Assembly (NCBI RefSeq): GCF_965638725.1
Contig: NC_134956.1
Span: forward strand, 25,479,047-25,543,046
DNA length: 64,000 bases
Origin: Aptenodytes patagonicus
Lineage: Eukaryota > Chordata > Aves > Sphenisciformes > Spheniscidae
Direction of reading: 5' to 3'
The position numbers and the translations under genes are program-made. The notes under the pieces were generated by a model. It searched no databases and had not been told where the DNA came from. It worked only from the letters and a program-made list of their open reading frames with translations. Shown here one piece after another: positions 56,001 through 64,000 of the stretch; the stretch's first letter is position 1; each line of letters begins with the position of its first letter.

Positions 56001-59000
56001 TACAGGTATCCATAAAGCTCTGAGATTACTGTGGAAGCTTTTCCCGAGATCTCAGTTTTATGATGAAATATTTATTATTTTGGTACAAAGAATGCTTTAA
56101 TAATGGAAAAGTATGATTATAAATTCTTCGCCTAGGGAGAAAGAAAATCAGAATCAAACCTGTTGAAAACTTCGCTCAGTAAGTGCATTTCAGAGTCATT
56201 CTGTAGAGTGGCCAGAATACATTTCTTTTTATGATAAAACTCTAGGCTTGTTAGACCACATCCTCCCTGCAATCTACATCTGTTCTTTTGTCTTGGTAAC
56301 AGAATAGTGTAATTAACTACTGGTTATTGCTGTCAATGCTGAACATCACTCAGAATTAGTCTGTATGAACATCATTGTTTCCATCCACCTTGCTTTTTTG
56401 TTAGGCTTCTTTCTCTCTCCTTTCCTTCTCCTTCACGATTACATTTGGCTGTAATGCAATTACCATTTCATCTACAAAGACTTCCCTCCCAACTTTTGTC
56501 GCCATCCTATCTACTATAATGGCTGATGACAAAATAGTTTGTGCTGATACCCAAACTATCTTTAAATAAAGCTGAGAGTAAGCAACCAAAGAGATCAGCG
56601 TAGCTGATGTTTTACACTCAGCAAAGGTGTTCAGGCTGTCTGCTTGCTGAAGCAGAGTGTGCTGCTTTGTTTACACGATTCACGTTTGGAACTTTTCCTT
56701 AGCAATCAGGAGGAGTAAAAAAAGTGCTGTCTTTAAAATGAAGGTTTGAAGGTTTTGGGTTGTCACAGAGCCACATCAACACAGCAAATGGGCTGATATT
56801 GTATGAAGGGGGAATGTGTTCTGAGGTAGATGTGCCGGGATGGGGTTGGAGGTGGAGAAGCTTGGAGCAGAAAAGCAGAAATGGACTTAAACCAAATCAA
56901 TAGGTCCAAGCTTTTTTAAGTTTGCATTGAGTGAAAATGCAGATCTGAATTTTGAGTTTTGACCTTAAAAACCTTGAACTTCAGAACGCTCAAAATCTTG
57001 ATCTGTTGTCATGGCTTGAGATCATCTCTGCACAAAACCAGAAACCCACCAGTTGGCTTCATCTTGATCTGTGGTAATTTTGCCACTGGCTTCAGGAGAA
57101 GCAGATTCAGAGCCTCAGTCTCAATTTCTACCTATCAGATGGGGAAGGAGGCAGATCCACGAAGACAGGTTTCTCTATTCAGGAAATAGTAAGTAGTTTT
57201 AACTACAACTTATTCCTTTCTGATACAAATATTAGAAGGCTTTGGTTTTGTCTGTCACTGTCCATGAGAAGATCATCACTGAACTTGGTGCTCTGAAACT
57301 GCCCATGACTACACAGGCTCCATTTATGTCCTTGGCACACATATCAGAGACATGGCTTTTAAACCTGAGCAGCAGAGATTTCCAGGTGAGCAAAAGTTGA
57401 CATCCTTGGCTCCTGGGTTCATTTGCTGCAAGCAGATGCTTCCACTTCTCTGAACAAAGCATGAAGGCTTCAGTTTTAAAAGATGAGGCACACCTTCGGT
57501 TTTGACACACTTTCATTCTTACCTCCCAAGCTGTTGCAAAAAACATCCTTCATCTAGTTGACCTACTGTGTTTTTATCATGTCACACAGTCTGAATTCAC
57601 TGCTTCACCCAGTGCTTCCATTCCCCTGCAGCTAGAGGGCAAAGGCGTTAAAGGGAATATGCTGAGTCAGCAGTGCTGGTGCATAGCTGTAGTGGCCTCC
57701 AGCATGTGTCTTTCCCTAACAATTCCTGTACATTCATTCTTTCAACCTTAAAATCCTACCTGAAAACAAACTCTTACTAAGAAGGGTTGACATTTCATTT
57801 CTTCCCTTTATCTGTATTGATGCCCGGGTGTTTTTTCTCTTTGTCTCTTGAATTTCGTGTTTTGGTGCCTGAGTGATTATTAACAACCCTCTCTCTGCTC
57901 AGTAAATGAAATAATAAAGAAATGAATTGAATGCCATCTGTAGTTAACCATAGGGAAGGATGTTTCCAATGCCAAAGAGATCTTTAATTTAGCAAAGGCA
58001 CAGCAAAATCCCAGTGCAGGATGTTAAATTCAGCAATGTTCAAATGAGAAATAAAATGTGAAAGCTTCCCAAAAGATATGATACATTCCCAAACACTTGA
58101 AATCCCCGTGACCCAATGCAACGATAAAATACTTAAGATGAGACATCTTTTGAGAAAGAAACACTTCAGTGTAACCACTCACTATTCAATGAAATGCAGG
58201 ATGCCTGGAATGAAGTGCTTTGTTCTCTAAAATGTGTGCTGTTGAACGCAAAACTCATAATAGTCAACATCTTCCGTAGCAACTGCATGTACTCCTTGGT
58301 AATCTAAATGCCTTGAAAAGAAGTGCTTAAAAATGGCAGTTTTTTAAATTTTGGGCTGTATTATGACTATTTTCTAGGTCTAACAAGCCTAGAGTTTTAT
58401 CATAAAAAGAAATGTAATCTGGCCACTCTACAGAATTACTCTGAAACTACAGACTTACTGAGCAACATTTCATTAGACTGCGAAGACTGTAGGTACTTCT
58501 TTGTAACTACTTGAGCTGAATGCTAGGTCTGTGCAGCTAAAGCAAACACGGACCTCAGGAGAGAATTTAGCTGCAGGTGTGGGTGGCTAGTATGACAAAA
58601 AGAAAGGCACTGCCTTTAGTTATCACCCAGAGGTCCACCAAGTTGAATTCCTCTGGAACCTGATGGATCCTGTGTCTGACGGTCTCTCTGCTGCCTCCTA
58701 TGCCTCCCAACGCTGCTTCTTATTGATGTCAATAGAAAACTCCTATCATCTTAGACAAAAATCAGACCTAGATCCTTGGAAACAAATGATCATAAGACCA
58801 GCTATATGCAGGCTATCTTTGCCAGTAAATTAGGACTCTAATACCATGTAACCGATAATAAATCACACTGACCTTACAGAAACTGTTCATTACTTTGGGA
58901 AACTGTATAACTTATTTAGATACCTAAATCTGAATTTAGACATGAGCTCTAACCTGTGAAAGTCTTGGCCAGTCTATTTGTTTGTGTGATCATTTGCAAG

Positions 59001-61149
59001 ACTATAAACCATGACCTATTCTTCTGAAGTAAAATGGGATTCCAGAATTGTGGAAAAATTATGTAAATGAGTTCAGAATGTATCTTTGACAGTACATTTG
59101 TGATGTCTTCAACATTTTGTATCTAAAAACATCCCAGGCTAGAAATAGAACCCTGAAAATTCCCGTCTCTCACTTCATTACTCCACATACCGTTTCAGCA
59201 ACCCCAAGACGGAGAAAAACTTTGTGCTGCTTGCTACAGTGACTTACATCTTGCGCAGCTGCACTAAAGGGCATAGACCTACTCCATATCTGCAATACTG
59301 TAAACCAGATCTGTATAAACCCTTGAGTCTCACCCTGGAGGAGACTTCAGAATTTAGCAAAGAAAGATATGCATTCACTTCAGCAGATGTGCAGAAAAGA
59401 CACTATCGATCAGGAGAGCATGTGTCATGGTAGGACTCACCGCTTGGAGCATGCTGTCGTTGGCTCGGTCCGTGATTTCAGAAACAATGAATAAGGCAGC
59501 TGAGGGATGAAGCAAAACAAACACCATAAATCACATAAAAGAGTAGGAAAATAACCCAAATCCCTTCTGTTTGCAAGGGCATCTTTAAAAAAAAGCCAAC
59601 AACATCCCCAGCAGCAGCTCCTTTAACTTCTTTGGCACCTTCTTTGGCACCTTCAGAATGCAACTGCCCAGCAAATTTAAGACACAGCACAGTGCTGTCA
59701 GTTCCACTTCCCTTCATCATTGTCTTGTGTGAAACTCTGCATCATACATGTGCTGACAAAGAGAGCTCATGAGGACCCTTTTAAGCACCTAGCATGGCAC
59801 AAAATCTTTTTGTGATGTTTTCTAGTTGCAGATTTTTGACAATTGGAGCTTGTGGTAGGGAGAGATTAATGTAACCCAGCTTTAGCCATCCAAAAGCATG
59901 GCAATCTAAGGTGATCTGTTTCCCCTTACTGCCGAGGGAGAGGACAGGTCATCCCTTTCTGGCAGAAGTGTGTATGAAGTGGTGACATGAATTAACACCT
60001 GGATTCTTCACTGGCAAATAACCTGGGCCAGGGCATGTTTGCTGGCCCCGAGAGCAGTGGCATAACACGGCTCAGGTCCTTATCTCAAATCTCTTCTCCT
60101 GTGGAACAGGGCATCCTATCTGTTTCTGGGCATAATATGGGAGCATGCCAGCCACTGCTGGCCAGAAACGTGACAAGCGTGTGCTAACCACAACCAAGAT
60201 AGGCAATTGTGGCCACAGGTCTTGAGAGTCTGCCCTGGCCTTGTTTAAATTACTGGTGTAGCTGTCATTCCACTGTCAGTGACTAGGGTCCTAAATCTTG
60301 CATAAGACTCTACTCTTGGTCAGAACAGACTGACCTTCAGTCAGTTGCAGACGTTATTGTTATGAGTTGGTTTGGATTTACACTCAGTGTAACAGAGAGG
60401 TGAACTGGTTTCATTAATACAATGTTATTCCTGCTTACTCCTGCCTGGAAGCTACTCCCACTGAGGCCACAGCTAAACCTTGCTTTGACTTCAGTCGGAG
60501 TGAGAGACTTCTGCTTTATCCATCTGATGTGTTGGAAAGGATGGTGTTAGCAGCTGAACCTCTGGATTTGTTCTTGATTGTGCAGAACTGATTTTTATAC
60601 AATGTCTTTCAAGTTTACTTAGGCTTAAGGAATCCAGAATACAGATATACGATTCAAACCTCCTGGGTTTCTCCAAAGTTCACAGAGCACAGCAGGCATA
60701 CCATAGATAATGGTACACAAACAAGCAGGTGGAGCCATCCCAACTGACTTTACAATGACCAGGCCACATATGGACAGAGCCAAAGAGGACTAGGATTTCC
60801 CCGATGACTGGGGCAGAACTACAATATCTGCACCATGCTTGTATAGATGATTTCTTCTTCTGTAAGTTCATCGTGTCAAAACTATAGGAAGCCCACATGT
60901 TTCAATGAAAAAAAGATAGGGTTCTTGCCCTAAATAATTTGTCTGAATTAGTAATCAGTTCTTACAGATCTTACATCTAACCTATTAACACAAAATCTTG
61001 AAAACAATCCTCTTCCATATACTACCAGTATAGATCCTGTACCTCTTTAGAAGTAGAGTTAGCGAAGCAGAATTTTTGTTCTACCGGTTTCATTTTACCT
61101 TGTGTGGCTTCATACTCTGTAGAATCAGGGCAAAGATTATTCAAGTAAT
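26031..61149 (-). CDS. FGD5: FGD5, C-terminal 13 coding exons (gene continues beyond right edge)
   Basis: FGD5 is a guanine-nucleotide exchange factor for Rho-family GTPases (Cdc42), best known in endothelial cells, acting at membranes and the cytoskeleton. Thirteen minus-strand exons join in frame into 399 residues plus a stop. Counting the first full codon at 61147 as residue 1: end of the DH domain about 1-50, PH1 about 61-156, FYVE finger about 190-252, basic linker 253-295, PH2 about 296-399. The FYVE finger has four CxxC pairs at 196/199, 212/215, 220/223 and 241/244. The protein ends right after the PH2 C-terminal helix, as known for FGD5. Every intron is GT-AG and all phases match, so this is a live gene, not a retrocopy. 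FGD5 is chosen over other FGD members because of [20 protein letters not shown] and [10 protein letters not shown], which match my recollection of the FGD5 C-terminus. The large N-terminal exon and most of the DH domain are not in the window. Confidence 0.96.
26068..26827 (-). other. FGD5 intron (short, last)
   Basis: GT-AG intron between the last two coding exons. It contains a MIR-like fragment at about 26215-26300 and otherwise nothing I recognise. Confidence 0.85.
26215..26300 (+). repeat. MIR-like SINE fragment
   Basis: The run from GTGATTAAAGCAGGGAACTG through TAGGACTCTTGCGTTCTA resembles the middle of the MIR consensus (gtggttaragc...aggactc...ggttcta). It is diverged and truncated. 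Confidence 0.45.
26828..26976 (-). CDS. FGD5: FGD5 exon: PH2, second half
   Basis: 149 nt (49 codons plus two bases). The acceptor is GTTTGCTTTCAG and the donor is GAG/GTACGG. It reads [19 protein letters not shown], then [18 protein letters not shown] and NNSAQ with a split Arg codon. These are the later strands of PH2 ([20 protein letters not shown]). Confidence 0.97.
26977..28751 (-). other. FGD5 intron
   Basis: Noncoding. It holds a MIR-like SINE at about 27860-28030; nothing else recognised. Confidence 0.85.
27860..28030 (+). repeat. MIR SINE, diverged
   Basis: TGTGCCTCAATCTCCTCATC, then TGTTTAAAGGGGATAAT, then a tail with TTTGCAAAGTGTTCTGAAGG and TATTGCTATTATTA follow the 3' half of the MIR consensus in order (tgcctcagtttcctcatctgtaaaatggggataat...aaagcgctt...tattatta). 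Confidence 0.65.
28752..28880 (-). CDS. FGD5: FGD5 exon: PH2, first half
   Basis: 129 nt, phase 0, 43 codons. The acceptor is ACTCTGCTCCAG and the donor is GAG/GTACTG. It contains [20 protein letters not shown] and [17 protein letters not shown]...KxWKKRWFV is the hallmark opening of a PH domain, with the positively charged loop between strands 1 and 2. Confidence 0.98.
29429..29443. repeat. Short (CA)n microsatellite
   Basis: About seven CA units directly visible. Confidence 0.85.
30010..30090. repeat. Diverged ancient amniote repeat fragment
   Basis: GAAATCCTGGCCCCATTGAA followed by a matching region with GTGGGATCAAGATTTTAACC resembles the widespread reptile/bird ancient element 'atcctggccccattgaagtcaatgg...'. 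The family is unresolved. Confidence 0.4.
30624..30754 (-). CDS. FGD5: FGD5 exon: linker between FYVE and PH2
   Basis: 131 nt (two bases plus 43 codons). The acceptor is TTCTTAATCTTGCAG and the donor is GAG/GTAGGA. It reads [13 protein letters not shown] and later [13 protein letters not shown]. This is a Ser-rich linker with a basic patch, typical of FGD5. Joined directly to the preceding exon it gives [12 protein letters not shown]. See the finding about a possible micro-exon between them. Confidence 0.95.
30755..32478 (-). other. FGD5 intron containing a CR1 copy
   Basis: Noncoding apart from the CR1 fragment at 31841-32258. This is the intron in which a short linker micro-exon might lie (see findings). 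I did not see one with certainty. Confidence 0.8.
31841..32258 (-). mobile_element. CR1 LINE 3' fragment, older subfamily
   Basis: On the minus strand it encodes the C-terminal end of a CR1 reverse transcriptase, open over 108 codons (31923-32249, containing [15 protein letters not shown] and VIKHWNRL). It then has the CR1 3' UTR, which on the plus strand starts CACAGAATAGAATATTTCAG. It is 5'-truncated. The reading frame differs at many residues from the 34.4 and 51.5 kb copies, so it belongs to an older or different subfamily. It lies in the same orientation as FGD5. Confidence 0.92.
32479..32581 (-). CDS. FGD5: FGD5 exon: FYVE finger, second half
   Basis: 103 nt (34 codons plus one base). 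The acceptor is CTTGCTGGAACAG and the donor is GAG/GTAAGG. It reads [17 protein letters not shown], then [13 protein letters not shown]. The CRNC and CDSC pairs complete the eight zinc ligands of the FYVE fold. It ends with the first base of a codon completed by the following exon. Confidence 0.98.
32582..33662 (-). other. FGD5 intron between FYVE exons
   Basis: About 1.1 kb splitting the FYVE finger between its second and third CxxC pairs. No repeat or RNA gene recognised. Confidence 0.9.
33663..33800 (-). CDS. FGD5: FGD5 exon: FYVE finger, first half
   Basis: 138 nt, phase 0, 46 codons. The acceptor is GCTTGATTTTAAG and the donor is AAG/GTAAGA. It starts [19 protein letters not shown] and contains [11 protein letters not shown] and [10 protein letters not shown]. 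It carries two CxxC zinc-ligand pairs and the RRHHC core. Compared with classical FYVE domains the WxxD motif is absent (VMM precedes the first Cys) and RRHHCR is RRHHCH. Confidence 0.98.
34381..34754 (+). mobile_element. CR1 LINE 3' end, young subfamily
   Basis: 5'-truncated. It encodes the last about 96 residues of the CR1 ORF2 protein in an open frame (to the stop at 34672), then the short 3' UTR with GACGGTTGGACTCGATGATC and a tail of ATTCTATG units. Over this span the predicted protein differs from the 51.5 kb copy at only four positions by eye, so both belong to the same recent subfamily. It is antisense to FGD5. Confidence 0.96.
35273..35745 (-). mobile_element. CR1 LINE 3' fragment
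   Basis: On the plus strand it opens ACAGAATCACAGAATGGCTG and continues through GGTTGGAAGGGACCTCTGGA and CAGTGTTTCCTG-like CR1 blocks, ending near CTCACCAGCACTC. This is the reverse complement of an avian CR1 3' end. The coding frame is broken. Confidence 0.93.
36279..36378 (-). CDS. FGD5: FGD5 exon: PH1 C-terminal helix and linker
   Basis: 100 nt (one base completing Ser, then 33 codons). The acceptor is CATTCCACAG and the donor is [27 protein letters not shown] is the PH1 C-terminal helix with its invariant Trp. The remainder ([13 protein letters not shown]) starts the linker to the FYVE finger. Confidence 0.96.
36379..40466 (-). other. FGD5 intron
   Basis: About 4.1 kb of noncoding DNA. 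There is an A-rich patch at about 37407-37440; no gene, RNA or repeat that I can name. Confidence 0.85.
40467..40546 (-). CDS. FGD5: FGD5 exon: PH1, later strands
   Basis: 80 nt (26 codons plus two bases). The acceptor is TTGTTTCTAG and the donor is AAG/GTACTG. It reads [16 protein letters not shown], then [10 protein letters not shown] and a split Ser codon. The VLKIE and CLTLSA strands belong to PH1, after the KV loop. Confidence 0.95.
40547..42185 (-). other. FGD5 intron
   Basis: Noncoding; nothing recognised. Confidence 0.85.
42186..42269 (-). CDS. FGD5: FGD5 exon: PH1, middle strands
   Basis: 84 nt, phase 0. The acceptor is CTTCATATAG and the donor is AAG/GTAATG. It encodes 28 residues ([20 protein letters not shown], then TLAVSGMK). 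The FxxxxDxLLYxY...Y pattern is the central sheet of the FGD PH1 domain. It joins directly to the LFL end of the previous exon. Confidence 0.97.
42270..49893 (-). other. FGD5 intron (7.6 kb)
   Basis: Splits PH1. Open frames here are short and look random. It contains a CA-rich stretch at about 46380-46550 and a MIR-like fragment near 48940-49140. Nothing else recognised. Confidence 0.85.
48940..49140 (-). repeat. MIR-like SINE, reverse orientation
   Basis: AAACATTAACAGGTAAGCAG, then GACGTAGGCAAGTATTATTT and TCCCCTTCATACCGATAAAT, then a GGTTATACAATAAGC-like and GAACAGAGCTCAGGAGCC stretch follow the antisense MIR consensus (taggtagtattattatccccattttacagatg...gtcacacagc...agagccaggattc). Boundaries are approximate. 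Confidence 0.55.
49894..49962 (-). CDS. FGD5: FGD5 exon: PH1, first strands
   Basis: 69 nt, phase 0. The acceptor is TTTTCTCCTTCAG and the donor is TTG/GTAAGA. It encodes 23 residues with the cores [11 protein letters not shown] and RHPRHLFL. These are strands 1-2 of the first PH domain, with the basic residues that normally line the phosphoinositide-facing loop. Confidence 0.96.
49963..52506 (-). other. FGD5 intron hosting the longest CR1 copy
   Basis: Noncoding for FGD5. It carries a 1.0 kb CR1 insertion in antisense orientation (50885-51924). Confidence 0.9.
50885..51924 (+). mobile_element. CR1 LINE, 5'-truncated, open reverse transcriptase frame
   Basis: A recent CR1 retrotransposon copy cut off at its 5' end. 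An uninterrupted frame of 310 codons (50901-51833) covers the second half of the reverse transcriptase. It has the PQGS-type motif ([13 protein letters not shown]), the catalytic FADD box ([10 protein letters not shown]) and the CR1 C-terminal region ([11 protein letters not shown]). The stop is followed by the CR1 3' UTR and a tail of repeated ATTCTATG units ending at about 51924. The N-terminal endonuclease and early RT motifs are missing, so it cannot move on its own. An unbroken frame in a dead copy shows the insertion is young. It sits antisense in an FGD5 intron. Confidence 0.97.
52507..52578 (-). CDS. FGD5: FGD5 exon: DH-PH1 linker
   Basis: 72 nt, phase 0 at both ends. The acceptor is TCTCCCCCAG and the donor is AGG/GTGAGT. 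It encodes 24 residues, starting [15 protein letters not shown] and ending LLQPGR. The ENLxKLxxIxxxVxG block is the conserved FGD-family link between the DH and first PH domains. Confidence 0.96.
52579..59440 (-). other. FGD5 intron (6.9 kb)
   Basis: Noncoding. It has a MIR-like piece at about 55015-55115. No other gene or element recognised; open frames are short. Confidence 0.85.
55015..55115 (+). repeat. MIR-like SINE fragment
   Basis: GCCTCTGTTTGCACATCTGT, then AAATTGCAAATAATATTCTT, then GCTGTGGAGATAGTTAAT matches the order of the MIR 3' half (gcctcagtttcctcatctgtaaaatgg...gttgtgaggattaaat). Diverged. Confidence 0.55.
59441..59499 (-). CDS. FGD5: FGD5 exon: end of DH domain
   Basis: 59 nt. 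The acceptor is ATCCCTCAG and the donor is GCG/GTGAGT. Its first two bases complete an Ala codon, then it reads [19 protein letters not shown]. This is the terminal DH helix that runs into the DH-PH linker of FGD proteins. It ends in phase 0, matching the next exon. Confidence 0.95.
59500..61098 (-). other. FGD5 intron
   Basis: Noncoding, 1.6 kb; nothing recognised. Confidence 0.85.
61099..61149 (-). CDS. FGD5: FGD5 exon: DH domain, last helix (part 1)
   Basis: 51 nt. The acceptor is TTTTCTACAG and the donor is AAG/GTAAAA. It begins with two bases of a split codon (Asp if the previous exon ends in G) and reads [16 protein letters not shown], then one base of a split Ala codon. This is the conserved DYLxxLxPDSxEYxxTQ segment near the end of FGD-family DH domains. 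It is the most upstream FGD5 exon I could find; the exon coding the preceding RIPRY-type helix is not recognisable up to 64000. Confidence 0.93.
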
Positions 61150-64000
61150 CTGTAGAAAATAATCAAACACACACAGACATCCAGTAATCAGAATACAGAT
61201 CCACATAATTTGTAGTGTTATTAGCTGGTTTGGGTTGGAAGGGACATTAAAGATCATCTAGTTCCAACCCCCCTGCCATGGGCAGGGACATCTTTCACTA
61301 GATCAGGTTGCTCAAAGCCCCATCCAACCTGGCCTTGAACACTTCCAGGGATGGGGCATCCACAGTAATGTCCCGTATCACTTTATTCCCAAATAATTAA
61401 GTGTATATAGCCTCTTTCCAAAGCAAAACTCATCTTTGACTGCATTCTGCTTTGAGAATCAATGCAAGAGCATTGATACAGATTTGTGTATATATACTTG
61501 GCAGGTATAAACGAATGAACAGTGCCAAAAATATTTCCTTCTCAGCCAAGAGAATTGCTGAGTAGCACCACTTTACAAATAATTGTTCTTCTAATGTATT
61601 CTATTTTCCCATCTGAATGAATGGTGTTGGCTGTAATGACCGATTTTCTATATTTATAGTAAATTAATTGTATGCATTTTCTAGATACAGGAAGGAGACT
61701 CTGGTTCTATACATGCAATGTTCAATGATTACTACTGAACTCAAATCACATTCTGAAAATAGGTTCTGTAAAATACACACAATATGACTTACATTTACAG
61801 GAATTATATTTGCATTATATACAAACTTTTAACCTGTCGGTTTTATTTGGACTACTTGCCTTGGATCATCTGTCTGTTCTTTGGGTCTTTATGCTTTTAA
61901 TGACTGTAGTATATGAGTCCACCATTTTAAAAGCCTAATCCTGAAATACTTCATTCTTATCTTTCTGATGAATCCAGGCTCCTAAATTCTGCATGCAAGA
62001 ACTAGGCCTCTGTGCTGAGAATGGTGCTGTGCATGGATATCCATTCCCTTGAATGTCCTATCCATATACATTTCTCTTTCTAGTGCTGTGCCCTCCCTGG
62101 CATCCTGAAATCTACCTGGCTTTTACATGCATTCAGGAAAGCATCTGCCTGTACTCAGGCAGGCAGGAAGGGGTTGTGTGGTGTTATCAGGCAATATTTA
62201 GTGTTCCTTTTCACAGCTGCAAGCTCTGTCCTTGGCTATGGACATTTAACTGAGTGGGCAACTACTTTTGGCTGTAGTGCAGTAATTGGCAATCAATATC
62301 CTCATAAAATACCCTTCCTTATCTGGTAGAAACATCCAGTTATGAACACAGAAGTACACCTGCATATTTTTTTTTTTTAAGCTGTCTAGGGAATCTGAAG
62401 GACTGCACTGTTCCAGACCCACCCTGTCCTAGCAGGCAAAGAGGGGCTTGGTTTCCTGAGGTGAAGAACTGAAGCAGTAAACCTATTTTCTGGAATATCG
62501 TAATCCAGCAGACCTTATCTCACTACACACAAAAGCTTTCATTTTCCCAGTTAGTGCCAGTACCTGGGACAAGGAGGAGCTCAAGTTGCTTCAAGTATAG
62601 ATGGAATCCAGTCACTGGAGCTGCACTGAAACCCTTCCAGCTCTCTCACAAAATATACTTCATGTTTGCAATTTACCTTGTGGACCACAGAAATGGGCAG
62701 AGAAAATGGAGCATTGTGGGGGTATTCCTGACAGGGACACGCCAAGTCCATTTTCTTAGATGCAGTATTTGTGTGTGTGCACTAAAAACACTGTAAGGAT
62801 CATGTGAGACTACTAAGTACTGCAACCCACAAGTCTGGAAAGTTGCCCTTAATGTAGACACACCCAGAGAGGAAAGCAAGTCAGAAAGTAAGTCCTACTA
62901 TTGGCATCCGGTGTTCATTTGTATTGCTCCTACTAAAAAAGCAAAACCAGCTGTGAGTTGCATCCTTCATCAAAGTGTCTGGAGCAAGATGAAACTGCTG
63001 CTAATCTGTGCTGTGAATAAAAATTTCATATGGTTCTGCTGCATTTATAGGAGTCCCTTCTAATATGCTGTGCCCTTCATTGGCTGTTGAGTATGGGCAG
63101 GGTTTATGGCTTCTTTTTTACTGTCCCATGCATAACTCATCTTGCATCCCTCTCCACCCGCACATATACATACTCCCAAGGCATTTCTCCATCTTTATGT
63201 CTATGGATCCCTGCTCTTTTGTGTTCTGATATGACTAAATTACTTGACAACACTGGGATTCATTGTTACATTTCACGATTTCCTTCCCCAATCAGTTAAT
63301 TAGTTACAAACCTAAACTTTACAATTCTTTCTAGGGGCCACATCCTGCACCAGAGAGCTTGCTCCCCTCACAGGCTCAGACTTGCTGGATTTGCTGTGGC
63401 TTGCAGAGAATGAGCCACCAGAGGGAACACAACCCCCTTGGAGAGACTCCAGGTGGGAGTGATATATATGGTCCTGAATGTAAAGGGAAGGTGTTACTGT
63501 AAATGTAAAATCTGTAAATGTATTGTTGATGTAAATTTGGATCTCTGCCTCCTACAATGCAGAGAAATTGGACTGGGATTTTGACTTAAACTTATCACTA
63601 GCCTTAGGTGTACTGTACATAGGGCTTAGGGTGCAGTACTGGGTACAACTGCTTTGTTGATGGAGTAGAAAGAGATGGTACTTGCCACTGTCATACAAGA
63701 TGCAGTGCAGAGTCCCCTTGCTGGGGACTACTGTCCCCTACTGTCTCTGATAATTGCCCTTGACATAAATAAAATCAAACCTGTTTGCTAGCGATGAGGC
63801 TGAACTCTGCCTCTCCTAATTCAGAGAAGGAAAAAGCCAAGAAGGAATGGCTAAAAGCACCTGACTTTTTACACTTTTTTGTGACCTTTCAGCATGGTTG
63901 TGCTGAAGAAATGCCTGCTCCTTCCCAGGCTCCCTGACATCTCCTGAATCCTGTACTAAGCATATTGAAGTTCCCAGGAAATCCCACACTGCCTCAGCCC
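61150..64000 (-). other. FGD5 intron running off the right edge
   Basis: I searched the minus strand for the preceding DH exon (an RIPRY-type motif ending in a phase-1 donor) and did not find one. It contains a CR1 fragment at 61222-61385. Otherwise nothing recognised. Confidence 0.6.
61222..61385 (-). mobile_element. CR1 LINE 3' fragment
   Basis: The plus strand reads GGTTTGGGTTGGAAGGGACA, then CATCTAGTTCCAACCCCCCT, then CATCCAACCTGGCCTTGAAC: the reverse complement of a CR1 3' end, short and diverged. Confidence 0.9.

Noticed and set aside
62554..62796. Possible upstream DH exon of FGD5 near 62.5-62.8 kb (donor-like GTCCCAG/GTACTG on minus)
   Set aside because: The translation does not resemble the conserved DH helix expected before YLNNLCPDS, and the phase could not be matched.
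1..64000. CRISPR arrays, operons, phage or toxin systems
   Set aside because: The window is vertebrate chromosomal DNA. No regularly spaced direct repeats and no bacterial-type gene clusters were seen.

Overview
This is vertebrate nuclear DNA, almost certainly from a bird. It carries several CR1 LINE copies whose 3' ends have the ATTCTATG-type tail typical of avian CR1. One GC-rich CpG island is set in AT-rich DNA, and the coding sequence is small exons bounded by GT-AG introns. I see no bacterial-type genes, operons, CRISPR arrays or tRNA/rRNA genes.

Right side (about 26.0-61.1 kb, minus strand): the 3' part of FGD5, a FYVE, RhoGEF and PH domain protein. I could assemble thirteen consecutive coding exons by eye. 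All have AG/GT borders and matching phases, and together they encode one uninterrupted 399-residue C-terminus: end of the DH domain, PH1, a FYVE zinc finger, a linker, PH2 and a stop. The large 5' part of the gene (N-terminal region and most of the DH domain) must lie beyond the right edge.

Left side (about 1-14 kb): a CpG island (about 12.8-14.4 kb) with two CCAAT boxes and two YY1-type AAGATGGCGGC motifs. On the minus strand at 10.59-10.67 kb there is one short exon with a strong Kozak ATG, 20 codons and a perfect donor. I read it as the first coding exon of an NR2C2 (TR4 nuclear receptor) transcript starting in the island. NR2C2 lies directly downstream of FGD5 in the same orientation in mammals, which fits. 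The rest of 1-10.6 kb would be NR2C2 intron. In mammals this promoter also drives the divergent lncRNA FGD5-AS1, so a plus-strand transcript running right from the island is expected but not proven here.

Middle (14.4-26 kb): no coding gene that I can support. It holds CR1 and LTR-like repeat pieces, a G-run, low-complexity DNA, and probably the FGD5 3'UTR and any antisense transcript. Repeats elsewhere are seven CR1 pieces (two of them recent, near-identical relatives at 34.4 and 51.5 kb), several MIR-like ancient SINE fragments, and an inverted-repeat cluster at 4.58-4.68 kb. I found no convincing new biological system. The points most worth checking are the NR2C2 leader exon, a possible FGD5 micro-exon, inverted CR1s around the FYVE exons, and the bidirectional promoter.
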